From contig NZ_JAECRZ010000003.1 of NCBI RefSeq assembly GCF_016019955.1, positions 319,463 through 383,462 on the forward strand: a stretch of 64,000 nt of DNA, given 5' to 3'. How positions within the stretch are numbered: position 1 is the first letter of the stretch; each line of letters opens with the position of its first letter. Below the pieces are notes generated by a model. That model saw only the letters and a program-made list of their open reading frames with translations. It was not told the origin of the DNA and made no database searches. Position numbers and translations under genes: made by a program. This document shows, piece by piece, positions 9,810 through 18,688 of this stretch. The stretch comes from Thiosulfatihalobacter marinus. Lineage in GTDB: Bacteria; Pseudomonadota; Alphaproteobacteria; Rhodobacterales; Rhodobacteraceae.

Positions 9810-10778
9810 CTATCCCGCGGCCCAAAGATAAAGCGGCAGGCCAATGGTGATGTTGAAGGGGAAGGACACCCCCAGCGACAGGGTAAGGTAGACCCCGCTT
9901 TCGGCCTGTGGCAGGGCGATCTTCATCGCGGCAGGAACGGCGATATACGAAGCCGAGGCCGACAAACCCATCAACAGGAAAAGGCTGCCCGGCCCAAGAC
10001 CGATGACGCTTCCGGTGATCCAGCCCAGCGTGGCGCCAACCAAGGGCATGACCAGCCCGAAGGCGAACAAACCCGCCGACAGCATGTGCCGGTTCCCGAG
10101 CAGGCTGCGCCCCGCGGACAGACCCATGTCCAGCAGGAACAGGCAAAGAATACCGGTGAAGGGCGTGACGATGAAGGGAGCAATCATTTCCATCCCCTCG
10201 CCCCCTGTCACCGCGCCGATGGCAAAGGCCCCGGTCAGCAGGACGATCGAGCCATTGGCCAGCAGGTCGCGCCACAAACGGCTGTCGGAACCGGGCGCCG
10301 CGCCGCCCTTGACCCGATGCGCCAGCCACAGCGCGGACAGAATGGCGGGCACCTCCATCGCGGCGGCAACGGCCACCATGTAGCCATCATGGGCCAGCCC
10401 GACGAGATCCAGAAGGCTGGTGGCGGTGACGAAGGTGACGATCGAGATCGAGCCATAATGCCCGGCGACGGCCGCGGCATTGAGCGCATCGAGCCGGGTC
10501 ATGGCGCGCAGCAGGGCAAAGGCCACAAACGGGATGGCAAAGGACAGCGCCACCCCGGCCGCGATGGCGACGAAGAGATCGGGGGTGATGCCGTGGGCCG
10601 CCAGGCTGGCGCCGCCTTTGAAGCCAATGGCCAGAAGCAGGTAGAGCGACATGAACCTGGCCGCGCCCTCGGGGATCGAAAGGTCCGAGCGGACAAAGGC
10701 GGCAAGCAGCCCCAGAGCGAAAAACAGGATCGTGGGTACCAGCAGGCTGCTGGCCAGCGTGTCGAGAATATGCGGCAT
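9810..10778 (-). CDS. sbtA: Sodium-dependent bicarbonate transporter, SbtA family
   Basis: A 322-residue inner-membrane protein with about ten hydrophobic segments arranged as two related halves. Family signatures include SLYLLLAIGFKGG near residue 47, the SHYGSISIVTF-like segment GHYGSISIVTFVTATSLL and the C-terminal ASASYIAVPAAMKIALPQAESG. SbtA-type permeases import bicarbonate with Na+. The gene is divergent from a LysR regulator gene 98 bases away, with two palindromes between. In this setting bicarbonate supply or CO2 balance near formate oxidation is possible, but this is inference. Confidence 0.9.
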   Translation of the reverse strand: MPHILDTLASSLLVPTILFFALGLLAAFVRSDLSIPEGAARFMSLYLLLAIGFKGGASLAAHGITPDLFVAIAAGVALSFAIPFVAFALLRAMTRLDALNAAAVAGHYGSISIVTFVTATSLLDLVGLAHDGYMVAVAAAMEVPAILSALWLAHRVKGGAAPGSDSRLWRDLLANGSIVLLTGAFAIGAVTGGEGMEMIAPFIVTPFTGILCLFLLDMGLSAGRSLLGNRHMLSAGLFAFGLVMPLVGATLGWITGSVIGLGPGSLFLLMGLSASASYIAVPAAMKIALPQAESGVYLTLSLGVSFPFNITIGLPLYLWAAG

Positions 10779-10834
10779 GGACCACCCGTTTCTTAATGTT
10801 CCGGGGGCAATGCCTTGAGTTCCAGATTTTTGGA

Positions 10835-10873
10835 AATACTATGTTACTAAGTATTAAATAGGTATAGGCTATG
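10835..10873. promoter_or_regulatory. LysR-type operators between sbtA and its regulator
   Basis: Two dyads of LysR type lie in the divergent gap. AATACT-N9-AGTATT spans 10835-10855 and ATAG-N7-CTAT spans 10858-10872; the second fits the T-N11-A rule of LysR boxes. The local sequence is unusually AT-rich for this genome. Both dyads are within 45 bases of the regulator start, so autoregulation and control of sbtA are both likely. Confidence 0.65.
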
Positions 10874-10876
10874 TAA

Positions 10877-11824
10877 ATGCGCCCCACCCTGCGCCAGCTT
10901 GAATATGTCGTGACCGTGCATCGGCTGGGCCGGTTCGGGCTGGCGGCCGAAATGCTGAATGTCAGCCAACCCAGCCTGTCAGCGCAGATCGCGACGGTAG
11001 AGGCCGAGATGGGTTTGCGGATTTTCAAGCGGGATCGCGGAGGAGTGCAGACCACGGCGCGGGGTGAGGAATTCGTGCGCCGCGCGCGGCGCATTCTGCG
11101 CGAGTTCGAGAATCTGCGCAGCGCCATGTCGAGCGACCTGCCCTTTGCCGGGCGGCTGCGGCTGGGTGTGCTACCGTCGATCGGGCCTTACCTGTTGCCG
11201 CCTGCCGTCAAGGACATTCACGCGCAGGTGCCGGGTCTGCGGGTGGTGGTGCGCGAAGAAAACACCCGCGACCTGGAACTGGGGCTGAAATCGGGGCGGT
11301 TCGACGTGATCATCTCGACCCCCGAGGATCACCCGAACACGCATCAGCGCCGCCTGTTCAACGAGCGGCTTTGGATCGCGGTGGCCACGGATGATCCGCT
11401 GGCCACGCTGGCCCGCGACGCGCTGGCCGCCGATCTGGAAGGGCGGCTTTTTCTGACGCTGGACCAGAGTCACCGGCTTTCGCGGATCGCCTATGCGCTG
11501 GCGGCGGAATGCGGCGGCGTGGTGTCGGACGACTATGAGGGCACGACGCTGGATTCGATTCTGCTGATGGCGGCGTCGGGCACCGGCGTGGCGATTCTGC
11601 CGGAACTGTTCGCAAGGCGGCAGGCGGTGCATCGCGACGAGGTTGTGGTGCGGCGGCTTGACGTAGCCAATGCCAATCGCGATCTGGCACTGCTGGTGCG
11701 GCGCGAGGACAGCGCCGATTCCGGGCACGACCTGTTGACTACCGCCCTGCGCCGGGTGGCGCGGAAGTATGGGCTTGGGGCCGTGCCCGCGCCCGACACC
11801 GGCGGGATCACGGCGCGGCGTTGA
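10877..11824 (+). CDS. LysR-family transcriptional regulator
   Basis: A 315-residue regulator: winged helix-turn-helix at residues 1-60 (LRQLEYVVTVHRLGRFGLAA...VSQPSLSAQI) and a LysR substrate domain from about 90. The binding domain resembles the OxyR/HPCD-like group (RLRLGVLPSIGPYLLPPAV). No peroxide-sensing Cys pair typical of OxyR is obvious; only one Cys is seen (AAECGGVV). Divergent to sbtA, it most likely controls that permease, perhaps in response to inorganic carbon, as CcmR/CmpR-type LysR proteins do elsewhere. The 3' end overlaps the convergent tupA by 17 bases. Confidence 0.9.
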   Translation: MRPTLRQLEYVVTVHRLGRFGLAAEMLNVSQPSLSAQIATVEAEMGLRIFKRDRGGVQTTARGEEFVRRARRILREFENLRSAMSSDLPFAGRLRLGVLPSIGPYLLPPAVKDIHAQVPGLRVVVREENTRDLELGLKSGRFDVIISTPEDHPNTHQRRLFNERLWIAVATDDPLATLARDALAADLEGRLFLTLDQSHRLSRIAYALAAECGGVVSDDYEGTTLDSILLMAASGTGVAILPELFARRQAVHRDEVVVRRLDVANANRDLALLVRREDSADSGHDLLTTALRRVARKYGLGAVPAPDTGGITARR

Positions 11825-12610
11825 AGGTAAAGAGCGTTTCGCCGTTCAGTTTGTAGCCGTCAATCAGCGCCTTGGCGCGGTCGCTGGTCAGCCAGGTTTC
11901 CAGCCTGGCGGCGAGATCGGATTTCACATGGGGATGTTTGGCCGGGTTCACCGGCAGGTAGGCATATTGGTTGAACAACACCGGATCGCCCGCGTACAGC
12001 AGCGCCAGATCGCCCTTGTTGCCGAAATTCAGCCAGCTGGCGCGGTCCGACAGGATATAGGTGTTCAGGCCCGAGGCGGTGTTGAGCGCCGCGCCCATGC
12101 CCGCGCCGACCTCTTTGTACCAGGCCACGTCGCGCGCATCCGCGCCTACGCCTGCCGCATCCCACAGGGATTTCTCTTTCTTGTGGGTGCCGCTGTCATC
12201 GCCCCGGCTGACGAAGGGTGCCTGCGCGGCGGCAATCCGGCCCAGCGCGTCGGCGGCAGAGCTGGCGGATGCGATCCCGGCCGGGTCGGCGGCGGGGCCG
12301 ATCAGGACAAAATCGTTATACATGATCTCGGTCCGATGGGTGCCGTTGCCGGCGGCGATGAAATCCTCTTCGGCCTTTCTGGAATGCACGAGGATGGCAT
12401 CCACGTCACCCGACGCACCCAGGCGGATGGCCTGGCCGGTGCCCACGACAAGCAACTGCACCTCAAGCCCAAGATCCTTGCGGATCTCCGGCAGCAGCAC
12501 CTCGGCCAGCCCCGAATTGTGGAACGACGTGGTCACGGCCAGTTTCATCTGATCGGCAAGGGCGCCGGTGGCGGCCAGTGACAAGAGGGCGACAAGCAGG
12601 GTTCGTAGCA

Positions 12611-12614
<4 letters not shown>
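11808..12614 (-). CDS. tupA: Tungstate ABC transporter, substrate-binding protein
   Basis: A 268-residue periplasmic protein with a signal peptide (LLVALLSLAATGALA). The signature VTTSFHNSGLAEVLLP, followed by VVGTGQAIRLGASGDVDAILVHS and MYNDFVLIGP, identifies the TupA/WtpA-like tungstate group. The ATG at 12614 overlaps the TGA of tupC, so the ATP-binding gene comes first in the operon. Order on the minus strand is permease, ATPase, binding protein. Tungstate uptake fits a nearby W- or Mo-dependent formate dehydrogenase. Confidence 0.9.
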
Positions 12615-13323
<709 letters not shown>

Positions 13324-13330
<7 letters not shown>

Positions 13331-14028
13331 CGGTCGCTGACCTCTGTGCGCGACAGGCTGTGCACGCCGAGATTCACCAGCACGGCCAGCCCGATCAGGA
13401 TAAAGCCCAGCGCCAGCGCCAGCGCGAAATTGCCCTTGCCGGTTTCCAGCGCGATGGCGGTGGTCAGCACGCGGGTGGCGTTGTCGATATTGCCGCCCAC
13501 GATCATGATCGCGCCAACCTCTCCGATGCCGCGCCCGAATCCGGCCAGCGCCGCCGTCAGCAGCGCCCGCCGCCCGTCCCAGAGCAGCGTGGCGATGCGC
13601 TGGAACCGGGTGGTGTTCAGCGAGATCAGCAGATCGTGATATTCGGCCCAAAGCTCGCGAATGGCCTGATGCGCGATCGAGGCGATCAGGGGGGTGAGGA
13701 TGATCACCTGTGCGATGATCATGGCGGTGGGGGTGAACAGCAGGCCAAACACCCCGAATGGCCCGGAGCGCGACAGGAAAAGATAGACGATCAGCCCCAC
13801 CACCACCGGCGGCAGGCCCATCAGCGCGTTCAGCGTGGCGATGACGAACCGGCGCCAGCGGAACCGGCGCACCGCCAGCCAGCACCCCAAAGGCAGGCCG
13901 ATGGCGCTGGCGATCACCACCGCCGAAAGGGTGACGCGCAGCGACCGCAGCGAAATCTCGATGAGATCACTGTCCAGTGTGACGATGAGCCGGCCTGCCT
14001 GAAGCAGCCCCTGGAGTATTTCGTTCAT
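13324..14028 (-). CDS. tupB: Tungstate ABC transporter, permease
   Basis: A 234-residue inner-membrane protein with about five membrane segments, starting MNEILQGLLQAGRLIV. The TupB-like EAA loop is present (LWAEYHDLLISLNTTRFQ...GFGRGIGEVGAIMIVGGNI). The start at 14028 is chosen because further upstream sequence is Asp/Glu/Gly rich, lacks family similarity and would enter the promoter region. It is the first gene of tupBCA. Confidence 0.9.
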
Positions 14029-14375
14029 GGGTTCAGTCTGGCCGTTCTGTCCCGTTGTTGCGCGGTCCGGTTCGTCCGGTTCCGGTCGAAAACCGGCAGC
14101 CGCGGCTGTTTTCTTCTTGATTGTTACATTTTCGCGGTTTGACAAGGGGGGAAAGGAAATTGCGCGAACAGGGGCGGGATACGCATGTTTCAGACCCAAA
14201 ATGTCCGTGCCGCCCGGGGTGGCGCGCCAAAAAGTCCCGCACGGGGCTGCATTGAATTTGGGGTTACAAGATTGGAAAGGCGTCGGCTGGCTTGCGTGCA
14301 AAGGGGTTCCCGGCTTTGATGGCGGAACCCATGTCGGCGCAGGAATAACCGGTACTGACACAAAAATAGTGCTTG
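14029..14375. other. Intergenic region before the box cluster
   Basis: About 350 bases between tupB (minus) and the TRAP binding protein gene (plus) with no credible gene. The tupB promoter must lie in it; an AT-rich patch around 14105-14145 (TTGATTGTTACATTTTCGCG) is the best candidate but no exact motif was recognised. The right end grades into the box-type operators listed separately. Confidence 0.4.
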
Positions 14376-14420
14376 GCATTATTATGCACATCATGCAATA
14401 AATTGGCATTATATTGCCAA
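14376..14420. promoter_or_regulatory. Two box-type operators upstream of the TRAP binding protein gene
   Basis: Two copies of GCATTATNNTGC[AC] are found at 14376-14388 (GCATTATTATGCA) and 14406-14418 (GCATTATATTGCC). The second is embedded in a perfect 18-base palindrome TTGGCATTATATTGCCAA (14403-14420), and TTGGCATTAT occurs twice, 29 bases apart. The same motif precedes the ligase and boxC genes. BoxR of benzoate degraders is known to bind TGCA-containing sites, so BoxR is the likely ligand. Confidence 0.65.
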
Positions 14421-14440
14421 TGGTCATTTGGGAGGAAATC

Positions 14441-15484
14441 ATGACCACTCGCAGAACAGTTCTTAGTCTCATCGGTGGGGTCGCCGCCGCGGCAATCACC
14501 GCAGGCGCAGCCATGGCTCAGGAAGTCACGCTGCGGATGCACCAGTTCCTGCCGCCACAGGCCAATGTGCCCAAGCTGGTGCTGGATGTCTGGGCCGACG
14601 CGGTCGAAGAGGATTCGGGCGGCCGGATCAAGGTTGAACGCTACCCGTCGATGCAGCTGGGCGGCAAGCCGCCCGAATTGATGGATCAGGCGATTGACGG
14701 CGTGGCCGACATCGTGTGGACCGTGGTCGGCTATACGCCGGGCCGCTACCCGTCGACCGAAGTGTTCGAACTGCCCTTCATGGTCGAGGATGCCCGCGCG
14801 GCGTCTTATGCCTATTGGACGATGTTCGACAAATACATGAAGGACGACGAGTTCAGGAATGTGAAGATCCTGGGCACCTGGGTGCACGGGCCGGGCATGT
14901 TCCACACCAACAAGCCGGTCGAGAAACCCGCCGACCTGCAAGGCATGAAGATCCGGGGCGGTTCGCGCCTGGTGAACGAATTGCTGACGCTGGTGGGCGC
15001 AACTCCGGTCGGGATGCCTGTGCCGGCGGTGCCAGAAGGCCTGTCCAAGGGCGTGATCGACGGCACCACCATCCCGTGGGAAGTGACCGCCGCGCTGAAA
15101 GTGCCGGAACTGGTAAGCAACCACACCGAATTCGAAGGCCCGGCGCTGTATAACCTGACCTTCGTTCTGGCGATGAACAAACCGCGCTATGATGCCCTGC
15201 CCGACGACCTGAAGGCGGTGATCGATCAAAACTCGGGGCTGGAATTCTCGGTCTTTGCCGGGGGCACCCAGGCCGATGCCGATGGCCCGGCGCGGGAACT
15301 GGCCGTGAAGCGCGGCAACAACATCATCACCGTGTCCAAGGAAGACGCGCAGGAATGGGTTGACCTGGTACAGCCGATCTATGCCAGCTGGATTTCGGAC
15401 ATGGCCAAGCGTGGCAAGGACGGTCAGGCGCTGATCGACGAGGCCAGGGCGCTGATGGAAGAATACGAAAAGAACAACATGTGA
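14441..15484 (+). CDS. TRAP transporter substrate-binding protein, DctP family
   Basis: A 347-residue periplasmic binding protein beginning MTTRRTVLSLIGG with a cleavable (possibly Tat-type) signal ending AMAQ. DctP family marks include LGGKPPELMDQAIDGVADIVW and GMKIRGGSRLVNELL. A GGAGGAAATC ribosome site precedes ATG 14441. No DctQ or DctM membrane subunits are in the window, so it is an orphan receptor. It carries box-type operators and lies beside the benzoate-CoA ligase, hence a role in aromatic acid uptake is inferred. A strong terminator follows immediately. Confidence 0.92.
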   Translation: MTTRRTVLSLIGGVAAAAITAGAAMAQEVTLRMHQFLPPQANVPKLVLDVWADAVEEDSGGRIKVERYPSMQLGGKPPELMDQAIDGVADIVWTVVGYTPGRYPSTEVFELPFMVEDARAASYAYWTMFDKYMKDDEFRNVKILGTWVHGPGMFHTNKPVEKPADLQGMKIRGGSRLVNELLTLVGATPVGMPVPAVPEGLSKGVIDGTTIPWEVTAALKVPELVSNHTEFEGPALYNLTFVLAMNKPRYDALPDDLKAVIDQNSGLEFSVFAGGTQADADGPARELAVKRGNNIITVSKEDAQEWVDLVQPIYASWISDMAKRGKDGQALIDEARALMEEYEKNNM

Positions 15485-15508
15485 TCCGGACCGGATTGGA
15501 CATGGACG

Positions 15509-15539
15509 GGGGCCGCGACGGATGTCGCGGCCCCTTTTT
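15509..15539 (+). terminator. Rho-independent terminator after the TRAP gene
   Basis: An 11-base perfect stem GGGGCCGCGAC / GTCGCGGCCCC with a GGAT loop is followed by five T. It begins 24 bases after the stop codon, so the binding protein gene is a separate transcription unit from the ligase operon. Confidence 0.92.
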
Positions 15540-15609
15540 GTTGGGGCAAGACACCGGGACGCTGCGCGGCCACAGACTTTCGAAATCGCATCTTCCGGCC
15601 CTGAATGTT

Positions 15610-15675
15610 GCATTATTTTGCCTATATGAGGCAAATTTTGCTACAAACACCTGCACAAATGTGCATTATCAAGCA
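15610..15675. promoter_or_regulatory. Box-type operators upstream of the benzoate-CoA ligase gene
   Basis: GCATTATTTTGCC (15610-15622) matches the repeated box motif exactly and GCATTATCAAGCA (15663-15675) matches with one change. Between them are TTTGCC-N7-GGCAAA and TGCAC-AAAT-GTGCA, both perfect inverted repeats. The region is AT-rich and ends 60 bases before the ligase start. It probably combines promoter and repressor sites. Confidence 0.65.
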
Positions 15676-15736
15676 TAGGCGCGTTGGCCCGTCCGGGGAG
15701 GGATGTGCCGATTCGCAGCGCGAGGGAGGACCAGCC

Positions 15737-17275
15737 ATGCCAGACAACGCAAACGCCGCACTGTATTTCGTGGACCGCCATATTGCCGAGGGGCGCGCCG
15801 ACAAGGTGGCCTTTCGCGAAGCCGACGGTGCCCGGCGCAGCCTGACATACGGGCGGTTGGCGGATGAGGCCGCGCGGTTTGCCGGGGCGCTGTATGCCCA
15901 TGGGGTGCGGCGCGAGGAACGCATCGCGATGATCGTGCGGGACCAGATCGAATTCCCGGTGATCTTCTGGGGCGCGATGAAGGCGGGGGCGATTCCGGTG
16001 CCGCTGAACACATTGCTGGCGGCCCCGGTCTATGACGCCATCCTGAGCGACAGCCGCGCCACGATCCTTGTGGTGTCGCAGCAGCTTTGGGAAACAGTCA
16101 AACCGGCGGTGCAGGACAATCGTCACCTGCGCGCGATCCTGGTGATCGGCGAGGCGCCCGAGGGCACCGAGAGCTATACCGCCTTTACCGCCGGCGCCCA
16201 GCCGATGGAGACCGTGGACGCGCATGAGGACGAGCTGGCGTTCTGGCTGTACAGTTCGGGATCGACCGGCACGCCCAAGGGTGTGCGGCACGTGCATTCC
16301 AGCCTGAAGGCCACCGCCGACACGTTTGGCGCGCAGGTTCTGGACATCCGCGAGGACGACACGGTGTTTTCGGTGGCCAAGATGTTCTTTGCCTACGGGC
16401 TGGGCAATGCGATGTCCTTTCCGATGTCGGTGGGCGCCACCACGGTGTTGCTGGGCGGGCGGCCCACGCCCGGCGGGGTGCTGGAGATCATGGCCGAAGA
16501 AAAGCCCACGATCTTTTGCGGCGTGCCGACGCTGTTCGCCGCGCTGGTCGCCGAGCAGGAATCCCGGGGCGGGGCACCCGACCACATGGTGCGGCTGTGC
16601 ACCAGCGCGGGCGAGGCGCTGCCGCGCGAGATCGGCGAGCGGTGGGAAACGCTGTGGGGCTGTGGGATTGTCGATGGGGTTGGCTCGACCGAGATGCTTC
16701 ACATTTTCCTGAGCAACGCGCCGGGTGATATCGTTTATGGCACCTCCGGCAAGCCGGTGCCCGGATACGAAGTGCGGCTGGTGGACGAGCATGACGAGGA
16801 CGTGGCCGAGGGCGACGTGGGCGAATTGCTGGTGCGCGGCCCGTCCAGCGCCGAAGGGTACTGGAACCGGCGGCACAAATCGCAATCCACGTTCGAAGGA
16901 CACTGGACCCGCACAGGCGATAAATACGAACGCGACGCGGCGGGACGATATGTCTATTGCGGGCGCACGGACGACATGTTCAAAGTCTCCGGTATCTGGG
17001 TCAGCCCGTTCGAAGTGGAACAGGCGCTGATCGAGCATCCGGCGGTGCTGGAAGCGGCCGTGGTGGCCCGCACGGATGATGACAACCTGATCAAGCCGGC
17101 CGCGTTTATCGTGATCAAGGACGGCGCCGACGCGCCCGAGGAGCAGGTTTTGAAGGATTTCGTGAAGGACAGGATCGGCATGTGGAAATATCCGCGCTGG
17201 ATTTCGGTGGTCGGGGATCTGCCCAAGACCGCGACCGGCAAGATCCAGCGGTTCAGGCTGCGGGAGATTGCGTGA
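15737..17275 (+). CDS. bclA: Benzoate-CoA ligase
   Basis: A 512-residue ANL-superfamily acyl-CoA synthetase that activates benzoate to benzoyl-CoA with ATP and CoA. The AMP-binding P-loop is SSGSTGTPKG (residues 173-182), followed by the VGSTEMLHIFLSN core motif and the C-terminal PKTATGKIQRF lysine motif. The whole sequence fits the benzoate-CoA ligase branch (VDRHIAEGRADK start, MFFAYGLGNAMSFPM). The ATG at 15737 follows GGGAGGA; longer upstream starts run through the operator region. It feeds the epoxidase BoxAB encoded downstream. Confidence 0.93.
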   Translation: MPDNANAALYFVDRHIAEGRADKVAFREADGARRSLTYGRLADEAARFAGALYAHGVRREERIAMIVRDQIEFPVIFWGAMKAGAIPVPLNTLLAAPVYDAILSDSRATILVVSQQLWETVKPAVQDNRHLRAILVIGEAPEGTESYTAFTAGAQPMETVDAHEDELAFWLYSSGSTGTPKGVRHVHSSLKATADTFGAQVLDIREDDTVFSVAKMFFAYGLGNAMSFPMSVGATTVLLGGRPTPGGVLEIMAEEKPTIFCGVPTLFAALVAEQESRGGAPDHMVRLCTSAGEALPREIGERWETLWGCGIVDGVGSTEMLHIFLSNAPGDIVYGTSGKPVPGYEVRLVDEHDEDVAEGDVGELLVRGPSSAEGYWNRRHKSQSTFEGHWTRTGDKYERDAAGRYVYCGRTDDMFKVSGIWVSPFEVEQALIEHPAVLEAAVVARTDDDNLIKPAAFIVIKDGADAPEEQVLKDFVKDRIGMWKYPRWISVVGDLPKTATGKIQRFRLREIA

Positions 17276-18096
17276 TGGCATTGGACTGGAACGCGGGATC
17301 GGGGCGGCTGACGGCGGGCGGCAAATCGCTGGAATGGGCCTGTTGGGGGCCGGCACCGGGGGACGGCCCGGTGATCGTGATGCTGCACGAGGGGCTGGGA
17401 TGCGTCGCCTTGTGGCGCGATTTTCCGGCCCGGGTGGCCGAGGCCACGGGCCTGCCGGTATTCGCGTATTCGCGCGCGGGCTATGGGCAATCCGAACGCG
17501 CCAAGCTGCCGCGCCCGCTTGACTACATGACGCGCGAGGCCGTGGATGTGCTGCCCGAACTGCTTGACGATCTGGGCGCGGCGCGGGTGATCCTGCTGGG
17601 CCATTCCGACGGCGCGACAATCGCCGCCGAATATGCCGGGCGCGTGGCGGATCACCGGGTGCGCGGGCTGATCCTGATGGCGCCGCATGTATTTGCCGAG
17701 CCCGAAGGGCTGGCCGCGATCGTCGAGGCCAAGCGGCTGTATCTGACATCCGATCTGCCGGGCAAGATGGCACAGTTTCACGCCCATCCCGACAATGCGT
17801 TCTGGGGCTGGAACGGCGCCTGGCTGCACCCGCATTTCCGCAAGTGGAACGTGGCCGAGGTGATCGATTATCTGCGTGTGCCGTCGCTGGTGATTCAGGG
17901 CCGGCAGGACCAGTATGGCACGCTGGCGCAGGTGGCGGAGTTCGAGGAACGCTCTTACGCGCCGGTGGATACGCTGATCCTGGAGGACTGCCAGCACGCC
18001 CCGCATCTGGAACACCCCGAGGCGGTGCTTGAGGCGGTGACGGATTTTGCCGCGCGCCTGGTGCGGATCGAGGCGGCCGAGGTCGAAACCGGATGA
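17275..18096 (+). CDS. Alpha/beta hydrolase of the box operon
   Basis: A 273-residue serine hydrolase. The oxyanion region HEGLGCVALWRDFP, nucleophile elbow GHSDGA (about residue 109) and late His in CQHAPHLEHPE form a plausible catalytic set. The start overlaps the ligase stop by one base (TGATG). Similar hydrolases are common in box clusters; a role in cleaving a CoA-thioester or lactone intermediate is possible but not established. Confidence 0.85.
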   Translation: MALDWNAGSGRLTAGGKSLEWACWGPAPGDGPVIVMLHEGLGCVALWRDFPARVAEATGLPVFAYSRAGYGQSERAKLPRPLDYMTREAVDVLPELLDDLGAARVILLGHSDGATIAAEYAGRVADHRVRGLILMAPHVFAEPEGLAAIVEAKRLYLTSDLPGKMAQFHAHPDNAFWGWNGAWLHPHFRKWNVAEVIDYLRVPSLVIQGRQDQYGTLAQVAEFEERSYAPVDTLILEDCQHAPHLEHPEAVLEAVTDFAARLVRIEAAEVETG

Positions 18097-18524
18097 CGGC
18101 GGCGCCCCGGTGGCGCCCCGCCTACGCCTATCTCCCCGGCAAGACCCCACGCCATGCCGAGGGCACGTTTGACAGGTTTGCCTTTGATCGCGCGGATCTT
18201 GCCGGTTCGGAACGCTGGCAACTGGCCCTGGCCTGTCTGCGCGAGGGGTATTTCTGGGAAGCGCATGAGTTGCTGGAACCGGTCTGGATGGACCTGCCCG
18301 AAGACGCGCCCGAGCGGGCGCTGGTGCAGGGGCTGATCCAGCTGGCCAATGCCGGGCTGAAACGGCGCATGGGCCGGGCCGGGGCGGTGGCGCGGCTGGA
18401 GATCATGGCGCGGGATTTGCTGCGCGGGGGGCTGGCGGCGGGCGCGGTGATTCCCGGGCTGGACCACGCCGGGATCGCCGAGCTTTGGCAGGCGGTGCTG
18501 GGCACGGAAATGGTGCCCAGGTAA
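18093..18524 (+). CDS. DUF309 family protein
   Basis: A 143-residue protein with the DUF309 signature EGYFWEAHELLEPVWMDLP and a following helix GLIQLANAGLKRRMG. It overlaps the hydrolase stop by 4 bases, so it belongs to the ligase operon. The family is helical and of unknown function; its presence among benzoate genes in Rhodobacteraceae has no accepted explanation. Confidence 0.88.
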   Translation: MTAAPRWRPAYAYLPGKTPRHAEGTFDRFAFDRADLAGSERWQLALACLREGYFWEAHELLEPVWMDLPEDAPERALVQGLIQLANAGLKRRMGRAGAVARLEIMARDLLRGGLAAGAVIPGLDHAGIAELWQAVLGTEMVPR

Positions 18525-18607
18525 CTCATGTTTGCAATTTAATGCATATTTTCGCGCCGCCCTGCTAAGATTTCGCCAGCTTTGCCCCACTAATCTTGCG
18601 ATTTATC

Positions 18608-18663
18608 GCATTATTGTGCACCAACGGGGTTTACCCGTCCTGCGATTGGCATTATCGTGCACC
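18608..18663. promoter_or_regulatory. Paired box-type operators upstream of boxC
   Basis: Two direct copies, GCATTATTGTGCACC (18608-18622) and GCATTATCGTGCACC (18649-18663), differ in one base and start 41 bases apart, close to four helical turns. A further TGCA-rich half-site (TTTGCAATTTAATGCAT, 18535-18551) lies upstream. The gene boxC starts 26 bases after the second copy. This fits a repressor that loops or binds cooperatively; BoxR is the likely candidate. Confidence 0.7.
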
Positions 18664-18688
18664 TTGTCTTTTGACTCGAGGAAGCGCC

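Noticed and set aside
15641..17773. 710-codon minus-strand frame under the ligase and hydrolase genes
   Set aside because: Antisense shadow of bclA and the hydrolase gene; no domain signature.
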